A stretch of DNA of 64,000 nucleotides from Microbispora sp. ZYX-F-249 (GCF_039649665.1 NZ_JBDJAW010000019.1:86868-150867); one strand, 5' to 3'; counted from the first letter of the stretch, positions 50,000 to 59,503 are shown. Notes: generated by a model not told the origin, from the letters alone. Translations and numbers: made by a program.

Positions 50000-51523
50000 A
50001 TGGCACTGAGCATGGCGTCTGATGGTTACTCATCAGGACCATCGCGGAACATCCGGTCGTTGCGCCGATTGCTGATCGCCCTTGTGGTGACCGCGCTCAC
50101 CGCAGTGGCAGCCCTCGTCCCCGCGCCGTCGGCCAATGCCGCCACCAGCCAATTCCGAGGCATGAACTGGGCCGTGCTGGGCGACAACTTCAGCACCGGC
50201 ACGCTCGTCCTGCAGGGCCTGAGCCAGTCCGACAGCAACGCGACAGTACGGGCCAAGGCCAACTCGCTCTACGACTACATGGAATACATCATGGGGGTCA
50301 ACACCGTCCGGCTGCCCATCAACACCCACACGGTGGCCAACACGACCTGGTGGAACTCCTACCGCGGCGCCATCGACGCCGCCACCGACCGTGGATTCAA
50401 GGTCATCCTGGCCTATTGGGAGGACGGCGCAGCCTCCGGCGGCAGGATCACGAACCTCGCCGCATGGAACGCGATGTGGTCCAGCGTGATCAGCACGTAC
50501 GGCTCGAACGGCAACGTCTACTTCGAGCCGATGAACGAGCCGCACGGCTACTCATCGGCGGAGTGGCGCAACGTAGCGGCGAACTGGCTCAGCACTCACA
50601 CCGCGGCGGTGCCCGGCCGGGTGCTCATCGGCGGCACCGGCTTCAGCCAGGACCTCCGGGACATCTGCAACGACAGCCGCTTCAACTCGACGCTGCTGTC
50701 CTTCCACTACTACGCCTTCTTCTACAGCGCGATGACCTACGACGCCTTCCGAAGCCACATCCAGACGCTTCTGGGCAACTGCGCCTCCCGCGCGGTCGCG
50801 ACGGAATACGGCGCGCCGATGTCCACCGGCCTCAACTACGCCGACCCGAACAGCACCGACAACTTCGTGCGGTACCTCCGCGCCATGGCCCAGGTGATGC
50901 GCGACAACCAGATGGGTGGCACCTACTGGCCCGCCCTCGGCGGCAAGATAACCGCAGGCCTCGGCTACGACCACTACTCGATGTGGGCCCTCGGCGGCAG
51001 CGGCACCAACCTCACCTTGGCCGTCCGCAACCAATCCGGCGCCGACCGGGTCCGCTACGGCTGGGGCGACACCGTCGGCGACTCCACCCCTTCGCCGCAG
51101 CCGGAAACGTTCTACAGGCTCAACGTGCGCCACAGCGGCAAGGCCATGGACGTCCAACAGGCGAGCACCAACAACAGCGCGCGCGTCGACCAGTACACCT
51201 ACGGCGGCAACCCATGGCAGCAGTGGCAGTTCCAGGACGCCGGCAGCGGCTACTGGCGCATCGTCAGCCGCCACAGCGGGAAGTGTCTCGATGTGGTGGG
51301 CGCTTCGACCGCCGACGGTGCCGAGCTCATCCAGTACACCTGTGGCACCGGCGCCAACCAGCAGTTCCAGATGGTCGCCAACGGCGGCTACTTCCAGCTC
51401 CGGGCACGACACAGCGGCAAATGCGTGGACGTACCGGCCGCATCGACCGCGGACGGCGTGATCCTCAAGCAGTATTCGTGCAACACCGGCGCCAACCAGC
51501 AGTGGTCGCGCACGGCCGTCTAA
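50000..51523 (+). CDS. Secreted GH5 glycosidase with ricin-type lectin domain
   Basis: A 507-residue secreted enzyme. A signal peptide (hydrophobic LLIALVVTALTAVAALV, about 24-40, ending PSANA) precedes a GH5 catalytic domain: acid/base Glu180 in FEPMNEPHG and nucleophile Glu269 in VATEYGAPM. A C-terminal ricin-type beta-trefoil (about 375-507) has three similar repeats with HSGKCLDV and QWQF/QQFQ motifs. It probably cleaves a beta-linked plant polysaccharide while the trefoil binds sugar. The ATG at 50000 is one of several possible starts (also 49985, 50012). A LacI-type operator lies upstream. Confidence 0.9.
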   Translation: MALSMASDGYSSGPSRNIRSLRRLLIALVVTALTAVAALVPAPSANAATSQFRGMNWAVLGDNFSTGTLVLQGLSQSDSNATVRAKANSLYDYMEYIMGVNTVRLPINTHTVANTTWWNSYRGAIDAATDRGFKVILAYWEDGAASGGRITNLAAWNAMWSSVISTYGSNGNVYFEPMNEPHGYSSAEWRNVAANWLSTHTAAVPGRVLIGGTGFSQDLRDICNDSRFNSTLLSFHYYAFFYSAMTYDAFRSHIQTLLGNCASRAVATEYGAPMSTGLNYADPNSTDNFVRYLRAMAQVMRDNQMGGTYWPALGGKITAGLGYDHYSMWALGGSGTNLTLAVRNQSGADRVRYGWGDTVGDSTPSPQPETFYRLNVRHSGKAMDVQQASTNNSARVDQYTYGGNPWQQWQFQDAGSGYWRIVSRHSGKCLDVVGASTADGAELIQYTCGTGANQQFQMVANGGYFQLRARHSGKCVDVPAASTADGVILKQYSCNTGANQQWSRTAV

Positions 51524-51539
51524 CGGTCGTCTCGACGTA

Positions 51540-51555
51540 ACCGCGGATCCGCGGT
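51540..51555. terminator. Palindrome after the GH5 gene
   Basis: ACCGCGGATCCGCGGT is a perfect 16-bp palindrome 17 bases after the stop. Further on, ATCCCCGG (51566-51573) pairs with CCGGGGAT (51601-51608). One or both may form the terminator. The rest of this 250-base gap up to the direct repeat shows nothing else. Confidence 0.5.
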
Positions 51556-51778
51556 ACATCCATCCATCCCCGGTGCCGGTCTCGTGCTGTGCGCTCGGTG
51601 CCGGGGATCCGGATGCGGCGTTGCGCGGTCGGTCCGAGGTGCGGTGTCGGTCCTGCCACCGGTCCGTCTCCCCGGGCCGCCGTCCCGAATCGGACGTGCG
51701 ATTCTCACCACCGCACGGCGGAGTGAGTCCTCTTCGAAGAGCAGTGGTCCGCTACGGCCGGTGGCCACAGAACCCAAT

Positions 51779-52006
51779 CGTCGCGGGCCGGGCTCCGCGA
51801 CGCTCTGGAGGCGCTGCCTCCCGAGTCTCCGGCCACCCAGCCGTGAGAGCTACCGGTCGGGTCTCAGCACTGCCACGGTGCTGACGTAAGCGAGCCGTCG
51901 GCCGGATGTCAGCCAGCTGACGGAGGCTGTCGGCACGGCGGCCGAGCCATTCTCGTGGAGACATCGAATCCCGGTACCCGGGCGAGACCACGAGGAGCGG
52001 ACCATG
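51779..52006. repeat. Direct repeat copy A (luxR tip, leader, RBS)
   Basis: 228 bp that are about 98 % identical to 59436-59665: two substitutions, one 1-base and one 3-base indel. It contains the last 22 codons of a LAL gene, a hairpin (CAGCAC...GTGCTG), a GTCAGC-CA-GCTGAC palindrome and the leader of the ALDH gene. The match ends exactly at the ALDH start codon. Upstream of 51779 the similarity stops abruptly. Confidence 0.95.
51781..51846 (+). pseudogene. 3' remnant of a LAL-type luxR gene
   Basis: Twenty-two codons encoding SRAGLRDALEALPPESPATQ and stop, identical in protein sequence to the C-terminus of the intact regulator ending at 59503. Nothing upstream is related, so it is a fragment carried in by the duplication. 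Confidence 0.9.
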
Positions 52007-53461
52007 AACACCATCGCGCGGCACTGGATCAACGGACAGTGGACCGGCTCCGGCTCGGTTCTGGAATCGATCAACCCGGCCGACGGCACCGTCGTCGGCT
52101 CGTTCTACGACGGTGGCGAAGCAGAGGCCTCGGCCGCCGTGGACGCCGCCGCCGCCGCGTTCGCGACCACCGAATGGGCGCGCACTCCCTCGCTCCGGGC
52201 GACCGCACTCAGCCGGCTGGCCGACGCCCTCGAGGCCCGGGTACCCGAGGTTGCGGCCATGTTGTCCCGGGAGAACGGCAAGCTGCTGGGTGAGACCACG
52301 TGGGAGGTCAGCGGTGCAGCCGGGTGGCTGCGGTACGCGGCGGCCTCTGTGCGCACCCAGACCGCCGGGCGCGCCGCCGAGACGGCACCCGGCCAGTACA
52401 CCCACTCGGTGCCCGAGCCGCTCGGTGTCGCCGGGATCATTTCTCCCTGGAACTCCCCCATCATGCTGACCGTGCGGGCACTGGGCCCGGCGCTGGCCGC
52501 CGGCTGCACCGTCGTGGTCAAACTTCCGGCTCAGACGGCACTGACCAATGAGCTTTTCGCGCAGGTTCTGGCCTCGGTCCCGGAGATCCCGGCGGGAGTG
52601 GTCAGCGTGTTCACCGAGTCCGGCAACACCGGGGCCCCGTTCCTGGTCTCCTCGGACAAGGTCGACGTGATCAACTACACCGGCAGTACGCCGGTCGGGC
52701 GCCATATCGCGGCCGCGGCCTCCACCACACTCAAGCGGCTCGGTCTGGAACTGGGCGGCAAGGCGCCCATGGTGATCTTTCCCGACGCCGATCTGGACAT
52801 GGTGATCCCCACGGTGGTGCAGTCGCTGGTGCTGATGAACGGGCAGTTCTGCTGCACCGGCTCCCGTGTACTGGTTCACCGGGACATCGCCGACCAGGTG
52901 CGCACTCGCCTTACCGCCGCGCTCGCGCAGGTGCGGCTCGGGTCGGGCGACGACGAGAAGGCCCAGCTCGGCCCGGTGATCGACCGGGCGTCCGCCCAGC
53001 GGGTGGACGCGATCGTCGAGGAAGCCGCCTCGTACGGCACGGTACTGCTGCGCGGCGGTGTGGTCACCGACGGCCCGCTGGCCGCCGGCGCGTTCTACCG
53101 GCCGAGCCTGATCGAGGTGGACCGCACCGACGTCCGGATCGTGCAGGAAGAGGTCTTCGGTCCGGTCCAGACGTTCGAGGTCTTCGACGACGAGGACGAC
53201 GCCGTGGCCAAGGCGAACGCCACCATCTACGGCCTGGCCGCCTCGGTGTTCAGCTCGGACTCGATGAAGGCCCGCCGGATCGCCCGGCGCATCCGCACCG
53301 GCACGGTATGGATCAATACCTGGGGAGCCATCAGCGAGGACTTCGAGGAGGGCGGCGTCAAGGGAAGCGGTTACGGCTACCTGTGCGGCCCGCGCGCGAT
53401 CGAGGAGTTCCAGGCCCTCAAGGTGTACGTGGAGCAGGACCACACCCAGTCCGCTCACTGA
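52004..53461 (+). CDS. Aldehyde dehydrogenase
   Basis: A 485-residue NAD(P)-dependent aldehyde dehydrogenase. The N-terminal domain begins RHWINGQWTGSGSVLESINPADGT; ISPWNSPIM and TGSTPVGRHI are nucleotide-binding blocks; Glu249 is in LELGGKAP, and the catalytic Cys283 is in GQFCCTG. EEVFGPVQTFEVF and GVKGSGYG complete the fold. It oxidises an unknown aldehyde to the acid. Its leader up to the ATG is shared with the alpha/beta hydrolase at 59663, so both may answer to the same LAL regulator. GAGGAGCGGACC precedes the ATG. Confidence 0.92.
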   Translation: MNTIARHWINGQWTGSGSVLESINPADGTVVGSFYDGGEAEASAAVDAAAAAFATTEWARTPSLRATALSRLADALEARVPEVAAMLSRENGKLLGETTWEVSGAAGWLRYAAASVRTQTAGRAAETAPGQYTHSVPEPLGVAGIISPWNSPIMLTVRALGPALAAGCTVVVKLPAQTALTNELFAQVLASVPEIPAGVVSVFTESGNTGAPFLVSSDKVDVINYTGSTPVGRHIAAAASTTLKRLGLELGGKAPMVIFPDADLDMVIPTVVQSLVLMNGQFCCTGSRVLVHRDIADQVRTRLTAALAQVRLGSGDDEKAQLGPVIDRASAQRVDAIVEEAASYGTVLLRGGVVTDGPLAAGAFYRPSLIEVDRTDVRIVQEEVFGPVQTFEVFDDEDDAVAKANATIYGLAASVFSSDSMKARRIARRIRTGTVWINTWGAISEDFEEGGVKGSGYGYLCGPRAIEEFQALKVYVEQDHTQSAH

Positions 53462-53475
53462 TCAGATCATGACCT

Positions 53476-53503
53476 GGCCCGTCGCCCACCTGGGCGCCGG
53501 GCC
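53476..53503 (+). terminator. Stem-loop after ALDH
   Basis: GGCCC...GCCC ACCT GGGC...GGGCC, a two-part stem (GGCCC/GGGCC and GCCC/GGGC) 15 bases after the ALDH stop. Suitable as a terminator. Confidence 0.5.
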
Positions 53504-53536
53504 GTCCCCTGCACGGGAAGGTCGCACCAGGCGTCG

Positions 53537-53820
53537 ATTCTGATCACCGGAGCGCGACCTGCCCGCTCTGGCCGAGACCCAGCGACTCGCGGCCGAAGTG
53601 GCGGCACGGCACGATCGCCTCGACGTGCTGGTCGACAAGGCGGGTGTGGGCTTCACCTGGAACGGCACCATCCGAAGCATGTCAGCGGACGGATACCAGC
53701 AGCGGCTGGCGGTGAACCATCTGAGCCCTGTGCCGCTCACCCGGCAACTGCTGCCGCTGTTGCGCGCGGGCAGCCCATCACGCAGCGCCACCATCGCCTC
53801 GGTCGCGCAGGAACCGATGG
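53537..53820 (+). pseudogene. Short-chain dehydrogenase remnant
   Basis: ILITGA, the start of an SDR nucleotide motif, is followed in another frame by RDLPALAETQRLAAEVAARH, LDVLVDKAGVGF (NNAG-like DKAG), DGYQQRLAVNHLSPVPLTRQL and ASVAQEP. The glycine-rich loop, the catalytic Tyr/Lys region and the C-terminus are missing. A frameshift and an internal deletion show it is dead. Confidence 0.75.
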
Positions 53821-53859
53821 AATCAAAGCGATACGCAGCATTTCGATTTGGAGTGGTCC

Positions 53860-54219
53860 ATGAACCAGAGAATTGTGTCTCATGCCTACAGTGCCGACGA
53901 TCCTGGACTGCCAAGCCCACCGGCAGTGACAGACATCCGGCACACGCTCCGGGAGCAGAGCCGGAACGCGTCCGCGAACGCCGAACCCCGGCTCGGCCCC
54001 ACCGTTCCGGCCGCCGTCCGGCGTTGGAAGCTGTGGCTCCTCACCGTGTGCGGTATCTACCCCACCATCGTCCTGCTGGGCCTGGCCACGAACCCGGTTC
54101 TGGAGGATCTGTACCTGCCGGTGCGACTCGCTGTACTCGTCCCGGCGGCGGCAGCAGCGATGGTCTGGCAGATCAATCCCCGACTGCAGCGGCATTTCGG
54201 AGCTTGGCTCACCAGATGA
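53860..54219 (+). CDS. Membrane protein resembling C-terminus of ABM proteins
   Basis: A 119-residue protein. The N-terminal half is polar (SHAYSADDPGLPSPPAVTD); the C-terminal half has two or three TM segments (WKLWLLTVCGIYPTIVLLGLA, PVRLAVLVPAAAAAMVW). It resembles the membrane tail of antibiotic-biosynthesis-monooxygenase fusion proteins, without the monooxygenase domain. The ATG at 53860 follows TTGGAG. Its stop overlaps the ltrA-type start (ATGA), so they are translationally coupled. Confidence 0.6.
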   Translation: MNQRIVSHAYSADDPGLPSPPAVTDIRHTLREQSRNASANAEPRLGPTVPAAVRRWKLWLLTVCGIYPTIVLLGLATNPVLEDLYLPVRLAVLVPAAAAAMVWQINPRLQRHFGAWLTR

Positions 54220-55454
54220 CAAGCAGCCCGGCTCCGCCGCCGGTGCGCTCCGCGGCGCCCGCACACCAAATACCACTGCGCAGCCTCACGGCGCGAGGCC
54301 GCGACGAGACCCACCGCGTCGTCTCACTGGAGCTCTTCTTCGACCTGTGCTTCGTCGTGGCCATAGCCCAGGCATGCGCCCAGTTGGTGCACGCCATAGT
54401 CGAGGGACACACGGGCGAGGGGATCCTCAACTATTTGATGATCTTCTTCGCCATCTGGTGGGCGTGGATGAACTTCACGTGGTTCGCCTCGGCTTACTAC
54501 AACGACGACGTGCTGTACCGGATCGTCACGCTGATCCAGATAGCCGGCGTGCTCGTCCTGACGGCAGGCGTCTCCCAAGCGTTCGAGGAACACGCGTACC
54601 TGGTCGTCATTTTGGGCTATGTGATCATGCGGCTCGCCATGACGGCGCAGTGGCTGCGCGTGGCGCGGTCGAGCCAGGGCCCCGAGCGGACGATGGCGCT
54701 GCGGTACGCCGTCGGGCTGTGCCAGATCGGCTGGCTGGGACTACTGGCCCTGCCGGAGGCCGGCCGCCCGTGGCTCTTCCTGGTGATGACGCTGCTGGAG
54801 ATGGCCGTACCGCTGTATGCGGAGCGGGCCCACCCCACGCCGTGGCACCCCCACCACATCGCCGAACGGTATGGGCTGCTCACGCTCATCGTGCTCGGCG
54901 AGACCATCGCGGCGGCGACCGTCGCCGTGAAGTCGGGGATCGACGAACACAAGGCCCTGGGTGAGTTGCTGCCCATCGCCGCCGGCGGACTGCTGATCAT
55001 CTTCGCCGCCTGGTGGGTGTACTTCGCGGTCCCCATCCACGGGCACCTCCGGTCCAACCGGCAGTCCTTCCTCTGGGGTTACGGCCATTACCTGATCTTC
55101 GTCTCGGGTGCCGCGATCGGGGCCGGCCTGGAGGTGGCGGTGGAGCATGCGGTGGGCAAGGCGCACCTCTCGGCGCTGTCGGCGTCGGCTGCGGTGACGC
55201 TGCCGACAGCGCTGTTCCTGCTCACGGTGTGGGCGCTGCACTCGCGCTTCTACAAGGTGGGGATCGCCCAGCAGTCGGTGCTGCCGGCCACGGCGCTGCT
55301 GGTGGTCGTCTGTACGTTCCTGGGTCACTGGGCGGTGCTCGCGGCGGGGCTGGTGGCGGCGCTGGCGGTGGCAGCCGGGGTGACGCTGACGGCGCTCGGG
55401 GCGAGCCCGGTGCGCGGGAGGGGCGAGGAAAGCGTCGCGGTGCCAGTTCTGTGA
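54216..55454 (+). CDS. ltrA: Low-temperature-requirement protein A (LtrA)
   Basis: A 412-residue LtrA-family membrane protein with about ten TM helices. The N-terminal HRVVSLELFFDLCFVVAIAQ (about 32-51) is the family signature, followed by IWWAWMNFTWFASAYYNDD, PHHIAERYGLLTLIVLGETI and FAAWWVYFAVPIHGH. LtrA proteins were named for cold growth in Listeria; the biochemical role is unknown. Overlaps the preceding small membrane protein by four bases. Confidence 0.88.
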   Translation: MTSSPAPPPVRSAAPAHQIPLRSLTARGRDETHRVVSLELFFDLCFVVAIAQACAQLVHAIVEGHTGEGILNYLMIFFAIWWAWMNFTWFASAYYNDDVLYRIVTLIQIAGVLVLTAGVSQAFEEHAYLVVILGYVIMRLAMTAQWLRVARSSQGPERTMALRYAVGLCQIGWLGLLALPEAGRPWLFLVMTLLEMAVPLYAERAHPTPWHPHHIAERYGLLTLIVLGETIAAATVAVKSGIDEHKALGELLPIAAGGLLIIFAAWWVYFAVPIHGHLRSNRQSFLWGYGHYLIFVSGAAIGAGLEVAVEHAVGKAHLSALSASAAVTLPTALFLLTVWALHSRFYKVGIAQQSVLPATALLVVVCTFLGHWAVLAAGLVAALAVAAGVTLTALGASPVRGRGEESVAVPVL

Positions 55455-55469
55455 GGGAACCCTCGCCGC

Positions 55470-55700
55470 CGCGGGAACCTGGCCGGCACGGCGTACGACG
55501 GCGCCCGTACCGTGCGCCCGGTGCACCTGCTCAACGACGGCGACACGTTGTTCACGCCGGCTACGGGGACGCACCCGCTCGGCACCGCGAACCCGCTGGC
55601 CTTGGACGACGTCCTTACGGCGGGGCGCGGACGCGGTGACCCACGCGACCGTACGCGCTGTGGGCACCGCCGAGTGGGTCGCGCACTCATCGACGGAGCC
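55470..55700 (+). pseudogene. P1-family peptidase fragment
   Basis: GTAYDGARTVRPVHLLNDGD and TLFTPATGTHPLG resemble the C-terminal part of DmpA/P1-family peptidases (ARAV.PVHT..DGDTVF.LATG). GADAVTHATVRAV continues in another frame. The N-terminal nucleophile Ser and most of the protein are missing. A frameshifted fragment. Confidence 0.6.
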
Positions 55701-56067
55701 GAGACCACCAAGGTCCTCGACGCCGCTCAGGCCGCCAACGTCGACGCCACCCACATCACCGTCATCAGCCGACCCAAGGGCTCCCCGGGACGGCTGACAT
55801 CGAGGACCTGTTCTCCACCAAGGACTACCTCTGGCCACACAACAGGGCCACGTCACCATCAACGAGGCAAACCTGATCGCTACCGACAAGCCCTTCCCGA
55901 TTCTCGGGCGCATCGGGATCGCCCGGGAGAAGCAGAACAAGCCCCGGGACTTCGACCACGTCGGCCCCGCACACCAGCTCGCCCGCGACAAGGAAGCCTT
56001 CTTCGAGCAGGTCGACAACGAGACCCTCGACCGCTTCGAGACGGTCTTCAAGAAGCTCACGGCCTGA
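55680..56067 (+). pseudogene. OLD/TOPRIM-type nuclease C-terminal fragment
   Basis: ALIDGAETTKVLDAAQAANV and ITVISRPKGS in one frame, DIEDLFSTKDYLW in a second and GRIGIAREKQNKPRDFDHVG, KEAFFEQVDNETLDRFETVF in a third. Together they resemble the C-terminus of an AAA/OLD-like nuclease. At least two frameshifts make it non-functional. It may be a remnant of a lost defence gene. Confidence 0.55.
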
Positions 56068-56248
56068 ACCTGCAGGCAGCACGAAACCTTGGGATTCTGC
56101 ATGACGGCCCGGGGTCTCGCGCGTGCATGGATGCGTCCAGATGGGTGACCGCCTGCGGACTACCGGCGCGATGTCCACGCACCCAGTTTCACGACCACCG
56201 GTTCTGTCTCGCCGTCGACCGTGATCTGTTCGCTGTGGCCGCGGGCCC

Positions 56249-56675
56249 CTACGCCGCACGTACGGCGTCGGCGTCGTCGTGTTCCTGGTCTTCGCCGTCG
56301 TCCGCGCCGCCGGTGCCGGCGCCGATGATCCGTCCGTCTTCGTCGCGTCGGACGTGGATCTTGCGCTGTCCGCTGGTGTGGGCGTGGGAGGCGAGCTGCT
56401 CGACGAGTCGTTCATCATGACTGCGCAGGCCTCTGGAGGACGGCGACGAGGGGGCGGTAGCCGGCGGAGGCAACCGTGTCGGCCGGGTCTTTGCCGGGCG
56501 GGAGGAAGACCGGCACGATGATCCGCGCGACCTTGGTGCTGTCGTTGCGGTGGGGCTGCAGTGCCCGACGGGTGTTCTGCATGATCTTCGTTGGGGAGCT
56601 GCGGGTGTCGGCGAAGCAGATGACTTCAGGCTCCGTTTGCCGGTGGGTGCAATACTTGCTGGTCAGGTGCGTGGC
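56249..56675 (-). pseudogene. DEAD/DEAH helicase fragment
   Basis: On the minus strand, PEVICFADTRSSPTKIMQNT, RALQPH, VARIIVPVFLPPGKDPADTV and YRPLVAVLQ, then after a frameshift LRSHDERLVEQLASHAHTSG, resemble the motif V-VI region of actinomycete helicase-associated DEAD/DEAH proteins. Both ends are missing and a TGA interrupts the frame. Confidence 0.65.
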
Positions 56676-56743
56676 TAGTGTTTCGACTGCTTCGCGAGGC
56701 AGGACGAGGGACGCGGCGGATGTGGGCGAAGTCAGGGACAGGC

Positions 56744-59503
56744 ATGGGCGTCGGCCCGACCGGGCTGATCGGCCGGGAGGGCGAGCTCGCCGAGCTCGCG
56801 GCGTTCCTGGACATGGCCGGGACGGACGGAGCCGTCCTGCTGCTCACCGGTGATCCGGGCGTGGGGAAGACGGCCCTCCTGGACGCGACCGCCGAGCTGG
56901 CGGTGGCGAAGGGAGTGCGGGTCGTCCGCGGGAGCGGTGTCGAGTACGAGACGGACATCAGCTTCGCGGGGCTCCATCAGCTCGTCGGCTCGCTGCCGGA
57001 CGAGCTCGGTCGTCTGCCGCGTTCCATGCGGGAGGCCCTCGAGGTCGCCCTCGGTCTCGGAGCCGGTCCCGCGCCGAGCCGGATCGCCGTCCTGAACGCG
57101 GCACTGTCCCTGTTCGACGAGGCCGCGAAGGAGCGGCCGTTGCTCCTCGTGGTCGATGACCTTCATGTCGTCGACCAGGCGAGCCGGGCTGCGGTGGGTT
57201 TCGTCGCCAGAAGACTGGGGGGCCGCCGCATCGGGCTGCTCGCAGCGCAGCGGGCGGAGTCCGGCGAATCCTTCCGGTCCATCGGTCTGTCGGAGCTCGA
57301 GGTCGCGCCGCTAAGTGACGCGGACGCCCTGCGGCTGCTGTCCCGGCGCTTTGCTCACCTTCCCCGCCGGGTTCTTTCGACCGTGGCGCACGAGGCGCAG
57401 GGAAATCCCCTGGCGCTGCTCGAGTTCGCCGGGTCCACCGGGGTGTCCGGCGACCAACACGGCCAAGGGGCGGGGTGGGCGAGCGGCCCGGGGCGGGATG
57501 TCCGCGCTCTGTACGGCGCCCGCGTCGGACGACTGCCGCGGGGAACGCGCGAGGTACTGCTGCTCGCGGCTCTTGAGGGCTCCGGCGACATCGGCGTCCT
57601 CGAGGCGGCCGGCGGCCCGGGCAGCCTTGAGGAACTCGCTCCCGCGGAGCGTGACCACCTGGTCATGGTCGCGGAGAACGGCCGCGCGGTGCGCTTCAGG
57701 CATCCGTTGGTGAGGACCGCGGTGGTCGACGGTTCCACCGGTGAACAGCGGCGTCGCGCCCACCGCCGGCTGGCCGACGCGCTGGCCAACCAGCCCGAGC
57801 GGCGCGGTGATCACCTCGCGAGAGCCACGACGGCGCCCGACGAGGCGGTCGCCGCCGTCGTGGAGTCGGCGGCCCGGAGCAGCCTGCGGCGCGGTGACGC
57901 TGACGGCGCGATCGCGAGATTGCGGCGCGCGGCCGAGCTGAGCCCTGACCGAGCGGACCGCAGGCACCGCCTGTCGCAGGCCGCCTATGCCGCCGCCTGG
58001 GTCGCGGGCCATCTGGAGGTCAGCCACGAGATCATGCGTGAGGTCGAGGGCGATCCGGCGGCCCGGTCGCTCTCGGCGGCCGCGACGGCCGGCTTCCTGG
58101 TGCTCGTCACGGAAGGCGACGCCCATACGGCCCATGCACTTCTGGTGGAGGCGGTCGAGCAGGCCCCGGTGATGCCCGGAGTGTCGCGTGAGGAGCTGGA
58201 GACCGCGCTGTTCACCCTCACCCTCGCCAGCCAGTACTCGGGCCGGCCCGAGCACTGGCAGCCTCTGGTCGACGTGCTCGCCCGGTTCCCGGAGGCGGCG
58301 CCCGCCGCCGCGGCGTCGCTGGGGCGCGTCCACCACGACCTCGGCTCCGTCACCGACGGCATGCTGCGCCGCCTGGACGAGGAGATCGCGCGGCTGAGGG
58401 ACCAGAGTGACGCCGACGTGGTCATCCGCACCGCCCTGACCGCCTCGTACCTCGACCGGCTTCCGGGCTGTCGCGAGGCCGTGTCCCGGGTCATCCGCGA
58501 CGGCGGCGCGGTGGGGTCGAGCATGCCGGCCCTGATGTTCGTCGCCCTGGACGACCTGTACGCCGGCCGGTGGCAGGCGTCGGCCGGCGCCGCGGACGAG
58601 CTCATCGCACTGTCCGAGGAGATGGGGTACCACCTGTTCGCCCAGGTGGGGCACTATGTCGCTGCGATGGCCGCGGCCCAGCGCGGCGCCCTCGACGCGT
58701 GCCGGGAGCACTGCGAGGACATCTGGGGGTGGTCGGGTCCCAGGGGTCTGCGGCGGCTGGAGAACTGCGCCCACCAGGCGGCGGCCCGGGCGGCCCTCGG
58801 CGCCGCCGACTTCGAGACGGCGTTCCGGCACGCCACGGCGATCTGCGCCCCGGGTGTGCTGCCGCCGTTCAACCCCGAGGCCGTGTGGTCCGCGCCGGAC
58901 CTCGTCGAGGCCGCCGTGCGCTCCGGGCGGCACGCGGAGGCGCGACGGCACGCGGACGCGCTGCGCGACGCCGGTGTCGCTCACCTCTCGTCGCGGTTCG
59001 CGCTGAGCGCTGCCATGGTCACGGCGATGACATCGGCTGCCGAGGACATGGTCAGGCGCTTCGAGGAGGCACTCGGGTTGCCGGGCGTCGAGCAGTGGCC
59101 CTTCGAGGTCGGCCGTGTTCATCTGGTGTACGGCGAGGAGCTGCGCCGTCAGGGGCTCAACCGCGAGGCCCGGGTGCAGCTGGCCGCCGCCCGCGGCCGC
59201 TTCGAGGAGCTCGGGGCCCGTTCGTGGGAGGCCCGGGCCGCGGCGGAGCTCCGCGCCACCGGGATGACGCGGGCCGGCCGGGGCAAGGCTGGTGAGGCCC
59301 TCACACCGCAGGAGCTGCAGGTCGCCAGGCTGGCGGCGACGGGGCTGTCGAACCCGCAGATCGCGTCGCGTCTGTTCCTTTCGCCGCGGACCGTGTCGTC
59401 GCATCTCTACCGTGTGTTCCCGAAGCTGGGGATCACGTCGCGGGCCGGGCTCCGCGACGCTCTGGAGGCGCTGCCTCCCGAGTCTCCGGCCACCCAGCCG
59501 TGA
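56744..59503 (+). CDS. LAL-type LuxR regulator
   Basis: A 919-residue regulator of the LAL family (large ATP-binding LuxR). The P-loop GDPGVGKT is at about 39-46, preceded by GLIGREGELAELAAFLD; Walker B LLLVVDDLHVVDQAS; a long TPR-like middle; and the C-terminal HTH (LTPQELQVARLAATGLSNPQ..., about 855-905). It activates transcription with ATP hydrolysis. The last 22 codons are duplicated at 51781. It is 159 bases upstream of the hydrolase, with the shared leader between. I choose the ATG at 56744; an ATG at 56720 is possible. Confidence 0.88.
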   Translation: MGVGPTGLIGREGELAELAAFLDMAGTDGAVLLLTGDPGVGKTALLDATAELAVAKGVRVVRGSGVEYETDISFAGLHQLVGSLPDELGRLPRSMREALEVALGLGAGPAPSRIAVLNAALSLFDEAAKERPLLLVVDDLHVVDQASRAAVGFVARRLGGRRIGLLAAQRAESGESFRSIGLSELEVAPLSDADALRLLSRRFAHLPRRVLSTVAHEAQGNPLALLEFAGSTGVSGDQHGQGAGWASGPGRDVRALYGARVGRLPRGTREVLLLAALEGSGDIGVLEAAGGPGSLEELAPAERDHLVMVAENGRAVRFRHPLVRTAVVDGSTGEQRRRAHRRLADALANQPERRGDHLARATTAPDEAVAAVVESAARSSLRRGDADGAIARLRRAAELSPDRADRRHRLSQAAYAAAWVAGHLEVSHEIMREVEGDPAARSLSAAATAGFLVLVTEGDAHTAHALLVEAVEQAPVMPGVSREELETALFTLTLASQYSGRPEHWQPLVDVLARFPEAAPAAAASLGRVHHDLGSVTDGMLRRLDEEIARLRDQSDADVVIRTALTASYLDRLPGCREAVSRVIRDGGAVGSSMPALMFVALDDLYAGRWQASAGAADELIALSEEMGYHLFAQVGHYVAAMAAAQRGALDACREHCEDIWGWSGPRGLRRLENCAHQAAARAALGAADFETAFRHATAICAPGVLPPFNPEAVWSAPDLVEAAVRSGRHAEARRHADALRDAGVAHLSSRFALSAAMVTAMTSAAEDMVRRFEEALGLPGVEQWPFEVGRVHLVYGEELRRQGLNREARVQLAAARGRFEELGARSWEARAAAELRATGMTRAGRGKAGEALTPQELQVARLAATGLSNPQIASRLFLSPRTVSSHLYRVFPKLGITSRAGLRDALEALPPESPATQP

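Noticed and set aside
53462..53920. Minus-strand 152-residue frame
   Set aside because: Antisense to the SDR remnant with random Ser/Arg-rich composition.
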